From: Pseudomonas sp. AKS31
GTDB taxonomy: Bacteria; Pseudomonadota; Gammaproteobacteria; Pseudomonadales; Pseudomonadaceae
Reading direction: 5' to 3'
Length of the DNA stretch: 64,000 bases
Assembly: GCF_023634765.1 (NCBI RefSeq)
Contig: NZ_JAMLFX010000002.1
Span: 593,072-657,071, forward strand
Part shown: positions 42,515 through 52,880 of the stretch, piece after piece
Numbering within the stretch: position 1 is the stretch's first letter
Layout of the letters: every line of letters begins with the position of its first letter
Notes under the pieces: model-generated
What the model saw: only the letters and a program-made list of their open reading frames with translations
Database searches by the model: none
Told to the model about the DNA's origin: nothing
Translations under genes and position numbers: made by a program

Positions 42515-42936
42515 AATTGATCAAGTTGGCCGCATTTTTTTCGGGCCTGATCTTCGGTCTGGGTCTTCTCTTGGCAGGCATGACGAACCCCGCCAAAGTA
42601 TTGGCTTTTCTTGATGTGGCCGGGGCCTGGGATCCGTCACTCGCACTGGTGATGGGAGGAGCCATCGCAGTGGCGGTTGTCCCCCTGAATTGGGCGCGCA
42701 AGAACAAGCAGTCCTTGCTAGGTGCCCCCATGCAGTTACCAATGAAAAGGGAGTTGGATGCCCGCTTGATTGGCGGCAGCCTGGTGTTCGGTATCGGTTG
42801 GGGCATCGCGGGGATCTGCCCTGGCCCCGCCGTCGCTATTCTGCTTACGGGGCACGGGCGGATCATCATATTCGTATTGGCGATGTTGGCCGGTATGTAC
42901 TTGTTCTCTTTACTTGAACGTCTACGCACGACCTGA
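42511..42936 (+). CDS. YeeE/YedE family membrane protein, PmpB half
   Basis: A 141-residue partner (DUF6691 type) with FSGLIFGLGLLLAGMTNPAKVLAFLDV and GIGWGIAGICPGPAVAIL, which carry the second cysteine motif. Together PmpA and PmpB equal one full-length YeeE. ATGA overlap means coupled translation. Confidence 0.88.
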   Translation: MKLIKLAAFFSGLIFGLGLLLAGMTNPAKVLAFLDVAGAWDPSLALVMGGAIAVAVVPLNWARKNKQSLLGAPMQLPMKRELDARLIGGSLVFGIGWGIAGICPGPAVAILLTGHGRIIIFVLAMLAGMYLFSLLERLRTT

Positions 42937-43083
42937 TTACTCGCCGAGACCCAGGCGTCATCCAATCTGGTCCTCAATTGACTTAAATCAGAAGACTCAA
43001 CGCGCAATGAATTAAACCTGCCTGGTCCCTTTTCCTTTAATTGCGCCTTTATCAGCGCATCAATCCGGACAGGCAGGTCTTCG

Positions 43084-44286
43084 ATGTATCAGAACTTGGC
43101 GCTGCTTGCCGCTTTCCTTCTGACCTACAGCCTGTTTGCGGGGCGTTTCGAGTCACGCCTGCTGAATGGGCCTCTGATGTTCATGCTCGCCGGGCTGATT
43201 CTCGGCCCTGCGTTTCTGAATTTTCTGCAACTGCGGATTGACCGTGATGGACTCAAGATTCTTGCAGAACTGACATTGGCGATTGTTCTTTTCAGCGATG
43301 CAGCCAGGGCCGACCTCAAGGTTCTCAAAGTGCACGAAGGATTGCCGTTGCGCTTGTTGCTGATCGGGCTGCCGCTGACCATGCTGAGTGGCTGGCTGGC
43401 CGGTATGTGGCTGTTCCCGCAGATACCCTCGATAGAGTTGGCAATACTTGCAACCCTTCTGGCCCCCACCGACGCAGCACTGGGTAAGGCGGTGGTTAGC
43501 AATCCAAAGGTTGCGGCTTCCGTACGTGAAGGATTGAACGTGGAGAGCGGACTCAATGACGGCATCTGCGTGCCGGTGCTGTTGATGTTCCTCGCCCTGT
43601 TGATCGAAGAGCAAACGCAGTCTCCCGTCTCGCTGGCGCTGGAACTGGTGTTCGAGGAGCTTGGTATCGGCGCACTCATCGGCGGCGCCCTTACGTTCAT
43701 TGCCTGGCTGCTGCAGCGCTACTCTGCAAAACATCATTGGCAAACACCCACGTGGTCGCAGTTGACGCTGCCAGGGTTAGCGGTGCTTTGCTTTGCTACC
43801 GCGCAAACACTAGGCGGTAGTGGGTTTATCGCCGCGTTCGTTGGCGGGCTGCTCGCCAGCTACCTGTTTACTGAACAAAAGCACGATCTGCTCAAGGCCA
43901 GCGAAGAGTTCGCCAGCTTGCTATCCGTCATAACCTGGATTGTATTCGGCGCGCTGGTGATCCCTTGGGCCTGGGGCAGTTTCACTCTGAATATCTGGCT
44001 GTATGCAGTCCTCAGCCTGACCGTGATTCGCATGCTGCCGGTACTCATTAGCCTGACAGGAACCGGGTTTGATTTCGAAACTCGCCTGTTCATTGGCTGG
44101 TTCGGGCCGCGGGGGCTGGCGAGCATAGTCTTCGCCGTCATGATATTGAACTACCCTCTGCAAGCCGGCCGTACGTTGGTGGCTGTAGCGGCCTGTACCG
44201 TTTTGCTCAGCGTGCTGCTACATGGTTTGAGTGCCAATCCATGGGTCGCACGGCTGGCATCAACCGTCAGCGAAAACCGACCATGA
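43084..44286 (+). CDS. CPA1-type cation:proton antiporter
   Basis: A 400-residue protein with about twelve membrane helices. Typical Na+/H+ exchanger segments are LAELTLAIVLFSDAARADL, LATLLAPTDAALGKAVV (the TDAALG helix), EGLNVESGLNDGICVPVL with the conserved acidic residues (ESGLND), and GWFGPRGLASIVF. It exchanges Na+ or K+ for protons. The next gene follows on the same strand within 61 bases. Confidence 0.9.
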   Translation: MYQNLALLAAFLLTYSLFAGRFESRLLNGPLMFMLAGLILGPAFLNFLQLRIDRDGLKILAELTLAIVLFSDAARADLKVLKVHEGLPLRLLLIGLPLTMLSGWLAGMWLFPQIPSIELAILATLLAPTDAALGKAVVSNPKVAASVREGLNVESGLNDGICVPVLLMFLALLIEEQTQSPVSLALELVFEELGIGALIGGALTFIAWLLQRYSAKHHWQTPTWSQLTLPGLAVLCFATAQTLGGSGFIAAFVGGLLASYLFTEQKHDLLKASEEFASLLSVITWIVFGALVIPWAWGSFTLNIWLYAVLSLTVIRMLPVLISLTGTGFDFETRLFIGWFGPRGLASIVFAVMILNYPLQAGRTLVAVAACTVLLSVLLHGLSANPWVARLASTVSENRP

Positions 44287-44347
44287 ACACAGGGCACTGC
44301 GCCCGATGGCTGAGCGGCGATGCGTTTCGCAGATCAAGGGGATTCCG

Positions 44348-45688
44348 ATGGCCGACTCAAGCAAGAAAATGAGCCTCATGGGGCTCACCACGCTGGTGAC
44401 GGTGAACATGATGGGCTCAGGCATCATCATGTTGCCGACGAGCATGGCCCAACTCGGAGCTGTTTCATTATTGTCATGGATCGTCACGGCTGTCGGCTCC
44501 ATGGCCATTGCGTATTGTTTTTCCCAGTGTGGCATCTACTGCCTGCGCTCAGGCGGGTTATCCGCCTACACCGAAGAGGCGCACGCAAAATCCGGTTTTT
44601 TCCTGTGCTCGTATTTGTATTTTCTCTCGCTGGCGATCGCCAACGTGGCGGTGGCCATCTCCGCTGTGGGCTACATGACTTCGTTCCTGCCATGGCTGGG
44701 AAGCGGCGCCATTCCATTGTTCATCGGAACGGTCGGCTTGCTCTGGTTGACCACCGCGGCTAATTTTGGCGGCCCTGGCATCACGGGCAGGATTGGTGCA
44801 GTGACTGTCTGGGGGGTGATCATTCCGGTCGCGGGCTTGAGCATCATCGGCTGGTTCTGGTTCAAACCCGATCTGATAATCGCCGCCTGGAACCCGAACG
44901 ACCTGCCAATATCCGAAGCGATCAGCAAAGCGATTCCCCTGACCCTCTGGGCGTTTCTCGGCATGGAGTCGGCAGCCCAAGCCTCTGATGCGGTGGAAGA
45001 CCCCAAGCGGACCGTGCCGCTGGCCTGCCTGTTCGGTACATTGGGGGCGGCAGCAGTCTATGTGCTATCGACGACGGTCATTCAGGGCATCATTCCCAAT
45101 GCCGAACTGGCCAACTCATCAGCGCCCTTCGCGCTCGTTTATGCGCATATGTTCAACCCTGCCGTCGGTAACATCATCATGGCGCTCGCGGTGATGGCCT
45201 GTGTCGGCTCGCTGCTGGGCTGGCAGTTCACTTTGGCGCAAACCGCGAAAATGACTGCTGATCAGGGCATGTTCCCGAAACTGTTCAGCAAGGTCAGCGC
45301 GAGCAATGCCCCCATCGTCGGGATGCTGGTCTGTGGAGTACTGCAGACCTTGATGGCACTGTCGACCATTTCGCCGAATGCGAGTGAGCAGTTCGGGAAA
45401 CTCGTCAGCCTTGCAGCAGTGACCAACCTGATCCCCTATGTGACGGCCGCTACCGGGCTGCTGGTCATGATGTACAAGGCCAAAGTCAGCGCAGGCGTAT
45501 ACACGCGCAACACCCTGTTGTTAGTGGTGGCCGTGGCCTACTCCCTGTACGCGCTGTATGCCTGCGGCAAAGACGCCGTGTTCGGCGGCATCCTTGTTCT
45601 GGTGTTCGGCTACCTGCTTTACGGTTTCCTCGCTAAACGTTTTGTCGCCGTCTCTGCGACCGCTCATCCCAAGCCCGACAGCCCTTGA
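44348..45688 (+). CDS. APC family amino acid/polyamine transporter (PotE-like)
   Basis: A 446-residue permease with twelve membrane segments. The start MGLTTLVTVNMMGSGIIMLPTSMAQLGAVSLLSWIVTAVGS is that of PotE/CadB antiporters, and TLWAFLGMESAAQASDAVEDPKRTVPLA is the conserved segment between helices 6 and 7. Substrate is probably a cationic amino acid or diamine. No decarboxylase is present nearby. AAGGGG precedes the ATG at 44348. Confidence 0.9.
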   Translation: MADSSKKMSLMGLTTLVTVNMMGSGIIMLPTSMAQLGAVSLLSWIVTAVGSMAIAYCFSQCGIYCLRSGGLSAYTEEAHAKSGFFLCSYLYFLSLAIANVAVAISAVGYMTSFLPWLGSGAIPLFIGTVGLLWLTTAANFGGPGITGRIGAVTVWGVIIPVAGLSIIGWFWFKPDLIIAAWNPNDLPISEAISKAIPLTLWAFLGMESAAQASDAVEDPKRTVPLACLFGTLGAAAVYVLSTTVIQGIIPNAELANSSAPFALVYAHMFNPAVGNIIMALAVMACVGSLLGWQFTLAQTAKMTADQGMFPKLFSKVSASNAPIVGMLVCGVLQTLMALSTISPNASEQFGKLVSLAAVTNLIPYVTAATGLLVMMYKAKVSAGVYTRNTLLLVVAVAYSLYALYACGKDAVFGGILVLVFGYLLYGFLAKRFVAVSATAHPKPDSP

Positions 45689-45737
45689 TCGCAGGCTTCA
45701 GAACAGCACAGAGATCTGAATTCGAGGACGCTCGCGC

Positions 45738-46643
45738 ATGAACATGAAACTGACCAAAGCCAACCACCTGCTGCTCGTCTGCATGCTTGCGCTGCTCCCG
45801 CTAATGGCCCATGGCAATACGCTTGAGCGCATACGCGCGAGTCATGCTTTCACTCTCGGCTATTTGCCTGACTTCGCGCCCTTCAGTGATAAGGCAGCCG
45901 ATAAAGCCAGCGGTTATGCCATCGATCTTTGTCTGAAAATAGCCGAAAAGGTCAAGGCCGACCTGGGCCTGCCCGAGTTGAACATTCACTACCAGCCTGT
46001 CTCTGTTGGCGACCCGATGAGTGCCGTCAGTACGGGCAAAGTCGACATTCTCTGTACCCCAACCCCACCCACGCTGGCACGGCGCAAGCAGGTCAGCTAC
46101 TCGGTACCGGTCTACACCGCCGGGCTGTCGGCAGTGGTGCGCCGGGATGCATCCCAAGCGTTGCTCAATGTGCTGGACGGCAAGGTGGCTCATACCGGGC
46201 CGACATGGCGAGCCACCGTGAATCGCGGTCTGTCCAATCAGACGTATGCCGTCACCGCTGGCGGTGTCACCGAGACGTGGATACTCCAGCAAATGCGATT
46301 GCTCGGTGTTGTGGCGACGCTGGTCACCGTAGAGAACGCAGATGCTGGTCTCAAGTTGGTTGCCGAAGGTAAAGCCGACGCGTTCTTCGCTGAACGCATG
46401 ATGCTCAAACATCTCCTGAGCAAAAATTACCCCACAGAAAACCTGTTGCTGCTGGAGCGGATTTTTGAGTACGCACCGACTGCAATGGCAGTGGATCGAG
46501 AGGATGAAGATTTCCGCCTGCTGGTCGACACTGCGCTGAGTGAAATGTATCGCTCCGGCGAGATAGAACAGGCATTCGACAAATACCTGGAGGGTGCCAG
46601 CGACACGGCGAAAAAACTGTTCAAGGTCTACGCGATACCCTAA
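45738..46643 (+). CDS. Amino acid-binding periplasmic protein (family 3 SBP)
   Basis: A 301-residue family 3 solute-binding protein with a signal peptide (to about residue 28) and family segments TLERIRASHAFTLGYLPDFAPFS, GYAIDLCLKIAEKV, SAVSTGKVDILCTPTPPTLAR and AEGKADAFFAERMML. It lacks any neighbouring ABC permease or ATPase. It lies 50 bases after the APC transporter, so the two may be co-expressed. Its stop overlaps the convergent kinase gene by four bases. Confidence 0.88.
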   Translation: MNMKLTKANHLLLVCMLALLPLMAHGNTLERIRASHAFTLGYLPDFAPFSDKAADKASGYAIDLCLKIAEKVKADLGLPELNIHYQPVSVGDPMSAVSTGKVDILCTPTPPTLARRKQVSYSVPVYTAGLSAVVRRDASQALLNVLDGKVAHTGPTWRATVNRGLSNQTYAVTAGGVTETWILQQMRLLGVVATLVTVENADAGLKLVAEGKADAFFAERMMLKHLLSKNYPTENLLLLERIFEYAPTAMAVDREDEDFRLLVDTALSEMYRSGEIEQAFDKYLEGASDTAKKLFKVYAIP

Positions 46644-47284
46644 GCGCCAAGCCTGGCATCCACTTCGACGTTCAACCCAAGCACCTCATAGATCTGAGAA
46701 ACCACCAGCATCGTCGCCTCCTCAACCGTTCCTTCATTGCGGCACAACATCCAGCCGTGATCCTTGACCGCCTGCTCGAACATCTCGGTACACGCCACAT
46801 GCGCGGCGTACTTCTGAATCACAGTGCCGCCCAGTCCCCGCGAGCGTGTCACCGCCCTCGCCCACGAAATATCCGGATCGGTGACGACGCCAACATGCAG
46901 ATCTGGCACCTGGACTTCTCGCTCCATATTCAACTGAAGAATCTCGGCAAACGGGATGGTTTGGCGGAACGCGGCGTCCGAGGGATACCAGCGGTCGATC
47001 AGGATAATGCTGTCCAGCGGCTGCTTCGTCAGAACGTTCTGGGAAATCCAGCGACGGCTGTCCGCCAAGCGCTGACACACAGCCCACTCCAGATCCACAG
47101 AAGGATTTCTGGCCAGCGTGTTCACCAGGGCCATGGTTTCCCCCCTGAAAGGATCGCTTTTCCTCTCGCAAAGCCGGATGACTTTCTGGTTGCCTGCCCT
47201 CAGCACCTGCGTAACAGCTTCCAACAGTGTGGTTTTGCCGGTGCCCTTGGGCCCATCCAGAGAAACGAACAGCGGACGATTCAT
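46640..47284 (-). CDS. Thymidylate kinase-like P-loop protein
   Basis: A 214-residue nucleotide kinase-like protein: P-loop DGPKGTGKTTLLE (10-22), IILIDRWYPSDAAFRQ in place of the usual DRY motif, and RAVTRSRGLGG as a LID-like arginine stretch. It is diverged from housekeeping Tmk and not next to holB or pabC, so it is unlikely to be the essential enzyme. Its substrate is unknown. Confidence 0.75.
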   Translation of the reverse strand: MNRPLFVSLDGPKGTGKTTLLEAVTQVLRAGNQKVIRLCERKSDPFRGETMALVNTLARNPSVDLEWAVCQRLADSRRWISQNVLTKQPLDSIILIDRWYPSDAAFRQTIPFAEILQLNMEREVQVPDLHVGVVTDPDISWARAVTRSRGLGGTVIQKYAAHVACTEMFEQAVKDHGWMLCRNEGTVEEATMLVVSQIYEVLGLNVEVDARLGA

Positions 47285-47341
47285 TGTTCACGCAACAATC
47301 AAGACATTGATGGCCACTCTAACCTCATTTCCGGTACTCCA

Positions 47342-48523
47342 TCAGCGCATCCCTGCCCCTTGCTGATACTCGCGCGGCGTACAGCCAAACTCCCGCCGAA
47401 ACACCGTGTGCAGATACTGCGCAGATTTGAAGCCACAACTGCGCGCCACGTCGGCAATCACTGAGTCGGTATTTTTCAGGCCGCTGGTGGCCGCTGCCAG
47501 TTTGAAACGCAGGATCTCGTCGTGCACGCTGCAGCCTCGCTCGGCGCGGAAATGCGCTTCGAGTGACGAGCGCGATACGCCAACATACGCCGCCACCTGC
47601 GCCGTTTTGATGCCCTGGCAAGCGTATTGGCGAATGAACAGCAGGGCTTGCATGACGTAGGGATTGCCCAACGGCTGGTGCAAGCTCGATACCTGCACGT
47701 TGACTGCATCGGGCGGAATCAGGATTTGCGTGCCGGTGGATGGCATGCCGTGGAGCATCTGATGGAGCAATTGCGCGGCGGTACGGCCCATGGTTTCGGT
47801 GCCCTGAATAACAGAACTCAGGGGGACTCGGGTCAGGCTGCGGGTCAGCGGGTCGTTGTCGATGCCGATCAAGGCCACTTGCTCCGGCACGGCAATGCCG
47901 GCGGTCAGGCAGGCTTGCAGCAACTGACGCGCGCGGGCGTCGCTGACGGCGATGATGCCGATGGGTTTAGGCAGGCTTTGCAGCCAGGCGATCAGTTGTT
48001 CAACGGCGCTGTCCCACAGCGGTGCGCTGGTGCCCATACCACGGTAGATTTCGCCGTGCAGGCCATCGCGCTTCATCAGTTTGCGAAAGGCTTTTTCCCG
48101 CTCTTGCGCCCAACGATTGGCTTGCGCTTCAGGCAAGCTGAAGCAGGCAAAACGCTGCAGTCCTGCCTCGATCAAATGCGTGTAAGCCAAGGTGATCAGC
48201 GCATTGTTATCGGTGGCGACATACGGAATCGCCTTTGGATAGGCGCGCTTATCTTCGTACGAGCCCCCTACCGCTACCACTGGCAACTGAATGTCGGCCA
48301 GCGCCTCGCCAATCAGCGGATCGTCGAAGTCGGCGATGATCCCGTCACCCTGCCAGCGCTCGATGCCTTTCAAACGACAGAGAAAATCCTCTTCCAGAAA
48401 CAGGTCCCAGGAAGCACGGGTGCTGCTGAGGTAGTTGCCGATGCCGCTGATGATCCCACGGTCATAGATCTTGCTGCCGTTGAACAACAGGGCGATGCGG
48501 TGAACAGGCGGTACGGTTTTCAT
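47342..48523 (-). CDS. xylR: Xylose operon regulator XylR
   Basis: A 393-residue regulator with an N-terminal LacI-like periplasmic-binding-protein domain ([23 protein letters not shown]) that senses xylose and a C-terminal AraC domain ([27 protein letters not shown] and [32 protein letters not shown]). Length equals E. coli XylR. Divergent from xylA over 175 bases. Confidence 0.94.
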   Translation of the reverse strand: MKTVPPVHRIALLFNGSKIYDRGIISGIGNYLSSTRASWDLFLEEDFLCRLKGIERWQGDGIIADFDDPLIGEALADIQLPVVAVGGSYEDKRAYPKAIPYVATDNNALITLAYTHLIEAGLQRFACFSLPEAQANRWAQEREKAFRKLMKRDGLHGEIYRGMGTSAPLWDSAVEQLIAWLQSLPKPIGIIAVSDARARQLLQACLTAGIAVPEQVALIGIDNDPLTRSLTRVPLSSVIQGTETMGRTAAQLLHQMLHGMPSTGTQILIPPDAVNVQVSSLHQPLGNPYVMQALLFIRQYACQGIKTAQVAAYVGVSRSSLEAHFRAERGCSVHDEILRFKLAAATSGLKNTDSVIADVARSCGFKSAQYLHTVFRREFGCTPREYQQGAGMR

Positions 48524-48698
48524 TGTTTTCAGGCTTGTCCCGAGCCCCTTGTCACAGAGGCGATTGGCACAGACTAGGCGCCTGGCCGAAGAAGCTCAAT
48601 ACGCAAAATCGCACCCGGTGTTGGTGTTTTTCATAATCAGCAGGCACGGGGCCGTTGCTAGTATCGAGACACCGCCAAGAACAACAAGGACAAGGTCC

Positions 48699-50015
48699 AT
48701 GCAGTATTTCCCTGATGTCGAGCCGATTCGCTTCGAAGGTCCGGATAGCGATTCCCCCCTCTCCTTTCGTCACTACGACGCCGACAAACTGATCCTCGGC
48801 AAACCCATGCGCGAACACCTGCGCATGGCCGCCTGTTACTGGCACACGTTCGTCTGGCCGGGTTCCGATGTATTCGGCGCGGGGACGTTCAAGCGCCCAT
48901 GGCAACACGCCGGCGACCCGATGGAGCTGGCCATAGGCAAAGCCGCTGCGGCCTTCGAATTCTTCTCCAAACTGGGTATCGACTATTACTGCTTCCATGA
49001 CACGGATGTCGCCCCGGAAGGCCAGTCACTGAAGGAGTACCGCAACCACTTCGCGCAAATGGTCGATCACCTCGAGCGACATCAGGAACAAAGCGGAATC
49101 AAGCTGTTGTGGGGCACCGCCAATTGCTTCAGCAACCCGCGTTTCGCTGCCGGCGCCGCGAGCAATCCGGATCCCGAAGTGTTCGCCTGCGCCGCTGCCC
49201 AAGTGTTCAGCGCCATGAACGCGACCCATCGCCTGAAAGGCGCCAACTACGTGTTGTGGGGCGGTCGCGAAGGCTACGAAACCCTGCTCAACACAGACTT
49301 GAAACGGGAACGCGAACAACTGGGCCGCTTTATGCGCATGGTGGTCGAGCACAAGCACAAGATCGGTTTCACCGGCGACCTGCTGATCGAACCGAAGCCG
49401 CAGGAGCCGACCAAGCACCAATACGATTACGACAGCGCCACCGTGTTCGGCTTTCTTCAGCAGTACGGGCTGGAGCACGAAATCAAGGTCAACATCGAGG
49501 CCAACCACGCGACCCTGGCCGGGCATAGCTTCCATCACGAGATTGCGACAGCCGTATCGCTGGGGATTTTCGGCAGCATCGACGCCAACCGTGGCGATCC
49601 GCAAAACGGCTGGGACACCGACCAATTCCCCAACAGCGTTGAAGAAATGACCCTGGCCACCTATGAAATCCTCAAGGCTGGCGGGTTCAAGAACGGCGGT
49701 TTCAACTTCGATTCCAAGGTTCGCCGGCAGAGCCTTGATCAGATTGATCTGTTCCATGGCCACGTCGGTGCCATGGATGTTCTCGCCCTGTCTCTGGAAC
49801 GCGCAGCGGCCATGGTGCAGAACGACGAACTGCAACGGCTCAAGGATCAACGCTATGTCGGTTGGCAGCAGCCCTTCGGGCAGGCGGTGATGGCCGGTGA
49901 CTTCAACCTTGAGTCGTTGGCCGAGCACGCATTCACCAACGAGTTGAACCCGCAAGCTGTCAGCGGCCGCCAGGAAATGCTCGAGAACATCGTCAACCGC
50001 TACCTCTATCGCTGA
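48699..50015 (+). CDS. xylA: Xylose isomerase
   Basis: Converts D-xylose to D-xylulose in the cytoplasm. The 438 residues show [14 protein letters not shown] (catalytic His), [16 protein letters not shown] (metal Glu and Lys), [17 protein letters not shown], and [17 protein letters not shown], all family hallmarks of class II isomerases. The ATG at 48699 has AAGG close by; the frame stays open upstream to 48549 but that is promoter DNA. Confidence 0.97.
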   Translation: MQYFPDVEPIRFEGPDSDSPLSFRHYDADKLILGKPMREHLRMAACYWHTFVWPGSDVFGAGTFKRPWQHAGDPMELAIGKAAAAFEFFSKLGIDYYCFHDTDVAPEGQSLKEYRNHFAQMVDHLERHQEQSGIKLLWGTANCFSNPRFAAGAASNPDPEVFACAAAQVFSAMNATHRLKGANYVLWGGREGYETLLNTDLKREREQLGRFMRMVVEHKHKIGFTGDLLIEPKPQEPTKHQYDYDSATVFGFLQQYGLEHEIKVNIEANHATLAGHSFHHEIATAVSLGIFGSIDANRGDPQNGWDTDQFPNSVEEMTLATYEILKAGGFKNGGFNFDSKVRRQSLDQIDLFHGHVGAMDVLALSLERAAAMVQNDELQRLKDQRYVGWQQPFGQAVMAGDFNLESLAEHAFTNELNPQAVSGRQEMLENIVNRYLYR

Positions 50016-50049
50016 TCGCTACGAGAATCTGCCGGCGCAACGACGCTGT

Positions 50050-50067
50050 GACAATTGCACGACAATT
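50050..50067 (+). promoter_or_regulatory. Direct repeat in the xylF promoter region
   Basis: GACAATT occurs twice, spaced by GCAC (11 bases start to start), about 95 bases before the xylF start. AraC-family proteins bind direct repeats, so this is a weak candidate for part of a XylR site. Confidence 0.25.
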
Positions 50068-50162
50068 CTGTGCCTGCGGCGCCGGCGGATTCTCTACAGT
50101 TTACCAGCCCGATACTCATCGTCAGGCCGTGTCTTTCCAACAACAATAAAAGGACGCCCCAC

Positions 50163-51164
50163 ATGAAGAACGTAAAACGTACGCTATTGGCCACTGCTCT
50201 GGCCGTGCTGTCTCTGCCGGTGATGGCTGACGCAGCCCACCCGAAAATCGGTTTTTCCATTGACGACTTGCGCCTGGAACGCTGGTCGCGTGACCGTGAC
50301 TACTTCGTTGCGGCGGCAGAAAAAATGGACGCCAAGGTCTTCGTGCAGTCGGCGGATGCCAACGAGCAGAAGCAGATTTCCCAGATCGAGAACCTGATTT
50401 CCCGAGGCGTCGACGTCATCGTCATCGTGCCGTTCAACGCCACGGTGCTGACCAACGCGGTGGCCGAAGCGAAGAAGGCCGGGATCAAGGTCGTGTCCTA
50501 TGACCGGCTCATTCTCAATGCCGATGTCGACGCCTATATTTCCTTCGATAACGAAAAAGTCGGCGAGATGCAGGCCAGCGGCGTGCTGAAAGCGGCGCCC
50601 AAGGGCAATTACTTTTTGCTCGGTGGTGCGCCCACCGACAACAACGCCAAGATCCTCCGTGAAGGTCAGATGAAAGTTCTGCAACCGGCCATCGACAAGG
50701 GTGATATCAAGATCGTCGGCCAGCAGTGGGTGAAGGAATGGAACCCGACCGAGGCGCTGAGCATTGTTGAAAACGCCCTGACCCGCAACGACAACAAAAT
50801 CGACGGCATCGTCGCTTCCAACGACGCCACGGCCGGTGGCGCCATTCAGGCTTTGGCGGCGCAGCAACTGGCCGGCAAAGTGCCGATTTCCGGGCAGGAC
50901 GCTGACCTCGCAGCGGTCAAGCGCGTGATCGCCGGCACACAAACCATGACCGTGTACAAGCCGTTGAAACTCATCGCCTCCGAAGCAGCCAAGCTCTCGG
51001 TGCAACTGGCGCGCAACGAAAAACCTGCATTCAGCTCGCAGTACGACAACGGCAGCAAAAAAGTCGACACCATCCTGCTCACGCCAACCCCGTTGACCAA
51101 GGACAACATCGACCTGCTCGAACAGGACGGCTTCTACACCAAGGCGCAAATTGCCGGGAAGTGA
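50163..51164 (+). CDS. xylF: Xylose-binding periplasmic protein XylF
   Basis: A 333-residue ribose/xylose-type binding protein. Signal peptide MKNVKRTLLATALAVLSLPVMADA, then KIGFSIDDLRLERWSRDRDYFVAAAEKM, closely like E. coli XylF, and DGIVASNDATAGGAIQAL, VPISGQDADLAAVKRVIAGTQTMTVYKPL. First gene of the importer operon. Confidence 0.96.
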   Translation: MKNVKRTLLATALAVLSLPVMADAAHPKIGFSIDDLRLERWSRDRDYFVAAAEKMDAKVFVQSADANEQKQISQIENLISRGVDVIVIVPFNATVLTNAVAEAKKAGIKVVSYDRLILNADVDAYISFDNEKVGEMQASGVLKAAPKGNYFLLGGAPTDNNAKILREGQMKVLQPAIDKGDIKIVGQQWVKEWNPTEALSIVENALTRNDNKIDGIVASNDATAGGAIQALAAQQLAGKVPISGQDADLAAVKRVIAGTQTMTVYKPLKLIASEAAKLSVQLARNEKPAFSSQYDNGSKKVDTILLTPTPLTKDNIDLLEQDGFYTKAQIAGK

Positions 51165-51190
51165 CCGGATCGTAAATCTCTGGTCAACCC

Positions 51191-51280
51191 TGTGGGAGCG
51201 AGCCTGCTCGCGAAGACGGCAGCACATTCGGAATCGATGCTGGCTGAACCACCGCTTTCGCGAGCAGGCTCGCTCCCACA
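51191..51280. repeat. REPIN inside the xylose transporter operon
   Basis: TGTGGGAGCGAGCCTGCTCG... at 51191-51214 and its reverse complement at 51257-51280. The ends are identical to those at 17162-17251, and parts of the spacer also match (GCTGAACCACCGC against CCTGACCCACCGC). It fills most of the xylF-xylG gap. Confidence 0.93.
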
Positions 51281-51323
51281 CAGGTTGGGTGATGTCTGAG
51301 TCCTTGTTATACGAGCCCTCTCC

Positions 51324-52880
51324 ATGTCCGACTATCTGCTGCAAATGAACGGCATCGTCAAAACTTTCGGCGGTGTCAAAGCGCTCAACGGCATCGACAT
51401 CAAGGTCAGGCCTGGTGAATGCGTTGGCCTGTGCGGCGAGAATGGCGCCGGCAAGTCGACGCTGATGAAGATCCTTTCGGCGGTCTACCCGCACGGCACC
51501 TGGGACGGTGAAATCCTCTGGGACGGGCAACCGCTCCGGGCGCAATCGATCAGTGAAACGGAAGCTGCCGGCATCGTCATCATTCACCAGGAACTGACGC
51601 TGGTGCCCGACCTGTCGGTGGCCGAAAACATTTTCATGGGCCATGAATTGACCCTGCCCGGCGGGCGCATGAACTACCCGGCGATGATCCACCGCGCCGA
51701 AGCCCTGATGCGCGAATTGAAAGTCCCCGACATGAACGTGTCGCTGCCGGTTTCGCAGTACGGCGGCGGCTATCAGCAACTGGTGGAAATCGCCAAGGCC
51801 CTGAACAAAAAGGCCCGCTTGCTGATCCTCGACGAGCCCTCCTCGGCCTTGAGCCGTTCGGAAATCGAGGTGTTGCTGGACATCATCCGCGACCTCAAAG
51901 CCAAAGGCGTTGCCTGCGTCTACATCTCGCACAAACTCGATGAAGTGGCCGCCGTGTGCGACACCATTTCGGTGATCCGCGACGGCAAACACATCGCCAC
52001 CACCGCCATGGCCGACATGGACATTGCACAGATCATCACCCAGATGGTCGGGCGGGAAATGAGCAACCTCTACCCCAGCGAACCACACGACATTGGCGAA
52101 GTGATTTTCGAGGCTCGTCACATCACTTGCTACGACGTCGATAACCCCAAGCGCAAACGGGTCGACGATATTTCCTTCGTCCTCAAACGCGGCGAGATCC
52201 TTGGCATCGCCGGTCTGGTCGGTGCCGGCCGTACCGAACTGGTGACCGCGCTGTTCGGCGCCTATCCCGGCCGCAACGAGGGCGAAGTCTGGCTCGATGG
52301 CCAACCCATCGACACCCGCACGCCGCTCAAATCAATCCGCGCCGGCCTGTGTCTGGTGCCGGAAGACCGCAAGCGCCAAGGCATCATTCCGGACTTGGGC
52401 GTCGGCCAGAACATCACCCTCGCCGTGCTGGACAACTACTCGAAACTGACCCGTATCGATGCCGAAGCCGAACTGGGCTGCATCGATCAGGAAATCTCGC
52501 GCCTGCACCTCAAGACCGCCAGCCCATTCCTGCCGATCACCAGCCTGTCGGGTGGCAATCAACAAAAAGCCGTGCTGGCGAAGATGCTGCTGGCTAAACC
52601 CCGGGTGCTGATTCTCGACGAGCCGACCCGAGGCGTGGACGTCGGCGCCAAATACGAGATCTACAAATTGATGGCCGCGCTGGCCGCCGCAGGCGTGTCG
52701 ATCATCATGGTGTCGTCGGAGCTGGCCGAAGTGCTCGGCGTATCCGACCGCGTGCTGGTGATCGGCGAGGGCCAGTTGCGTGGAGACTTCGTCAACCATG
52801 AACTCACCCAGGAACAGGTGCTCGCCGCCGCCCTCAGCCAGCCTGGCAGCCATAACAATAATGATCGGAAAACCGCGTAA
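51324..52880 (+). CDS. xylG: Xylose ABC transporter ATPase XylG
   Basis: A 518-residue tandem ATPase. The first half has Walker [10 protein letters not shown], signature [15 protein letters not shown] and Walker [12 protein letters not shown]; the second has GLVGAGRTE in the Walker A position, [15 protein letters not shown] and [11 protein letters not shown]. This duplicated form is typical of ribose/xylose importers. Directly abuts xylH. Confidence 0.95.
   Translation: MSDYLLQMNGIVKTFGGVKALNGIDIKVRPGECVGLCGENGAGKSTLMKILSAVYPHGTWDGEILWDGQPLRAQSISETEAAGIVIIHQELTLVPDLSVAENIFMGHELTLPGGRMNYPAMIHRAEALMRELKVPDMNVSLPVSQYGGGYQQLVEIAKALNKKARLLILDEPSSALSRSEIEVLLDIIRDLKAKGVACVYISHKLDEVAAVCDTISVIRDGKHIATTAMADMDIAQIITQMVGREMSNLYPSEPHDIGEVIFEARHITCYDVDNPKRKRVDDISFVLKRGEILGIAGLVGAGRTELVTALFGAYPGRNEGEVWLDGQPIDTRTPLKSIRAGLCLVPEDRKRQGIIPDLGVGQNITLAVLDNYSKLTRIDAEAELGCIDQEISRLHLKTASPFLPITSLSGGNQQKAVLAKMLLAKPRVLILDEPTRGVDVGAKYEIYKLMAALAAAGVSIIMVSSELAEVLGVSDRVLVIGEGQLRGDFVNHELTQEQVLAAALSQPGSHNNNDRKTA

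Noticed and set aside
50184..52304. 706-codon open frame antisense to xylF and xylG
   Set aside because: It crosses two well-supported sense genes and a repeat; the sequence shows no protein motif.
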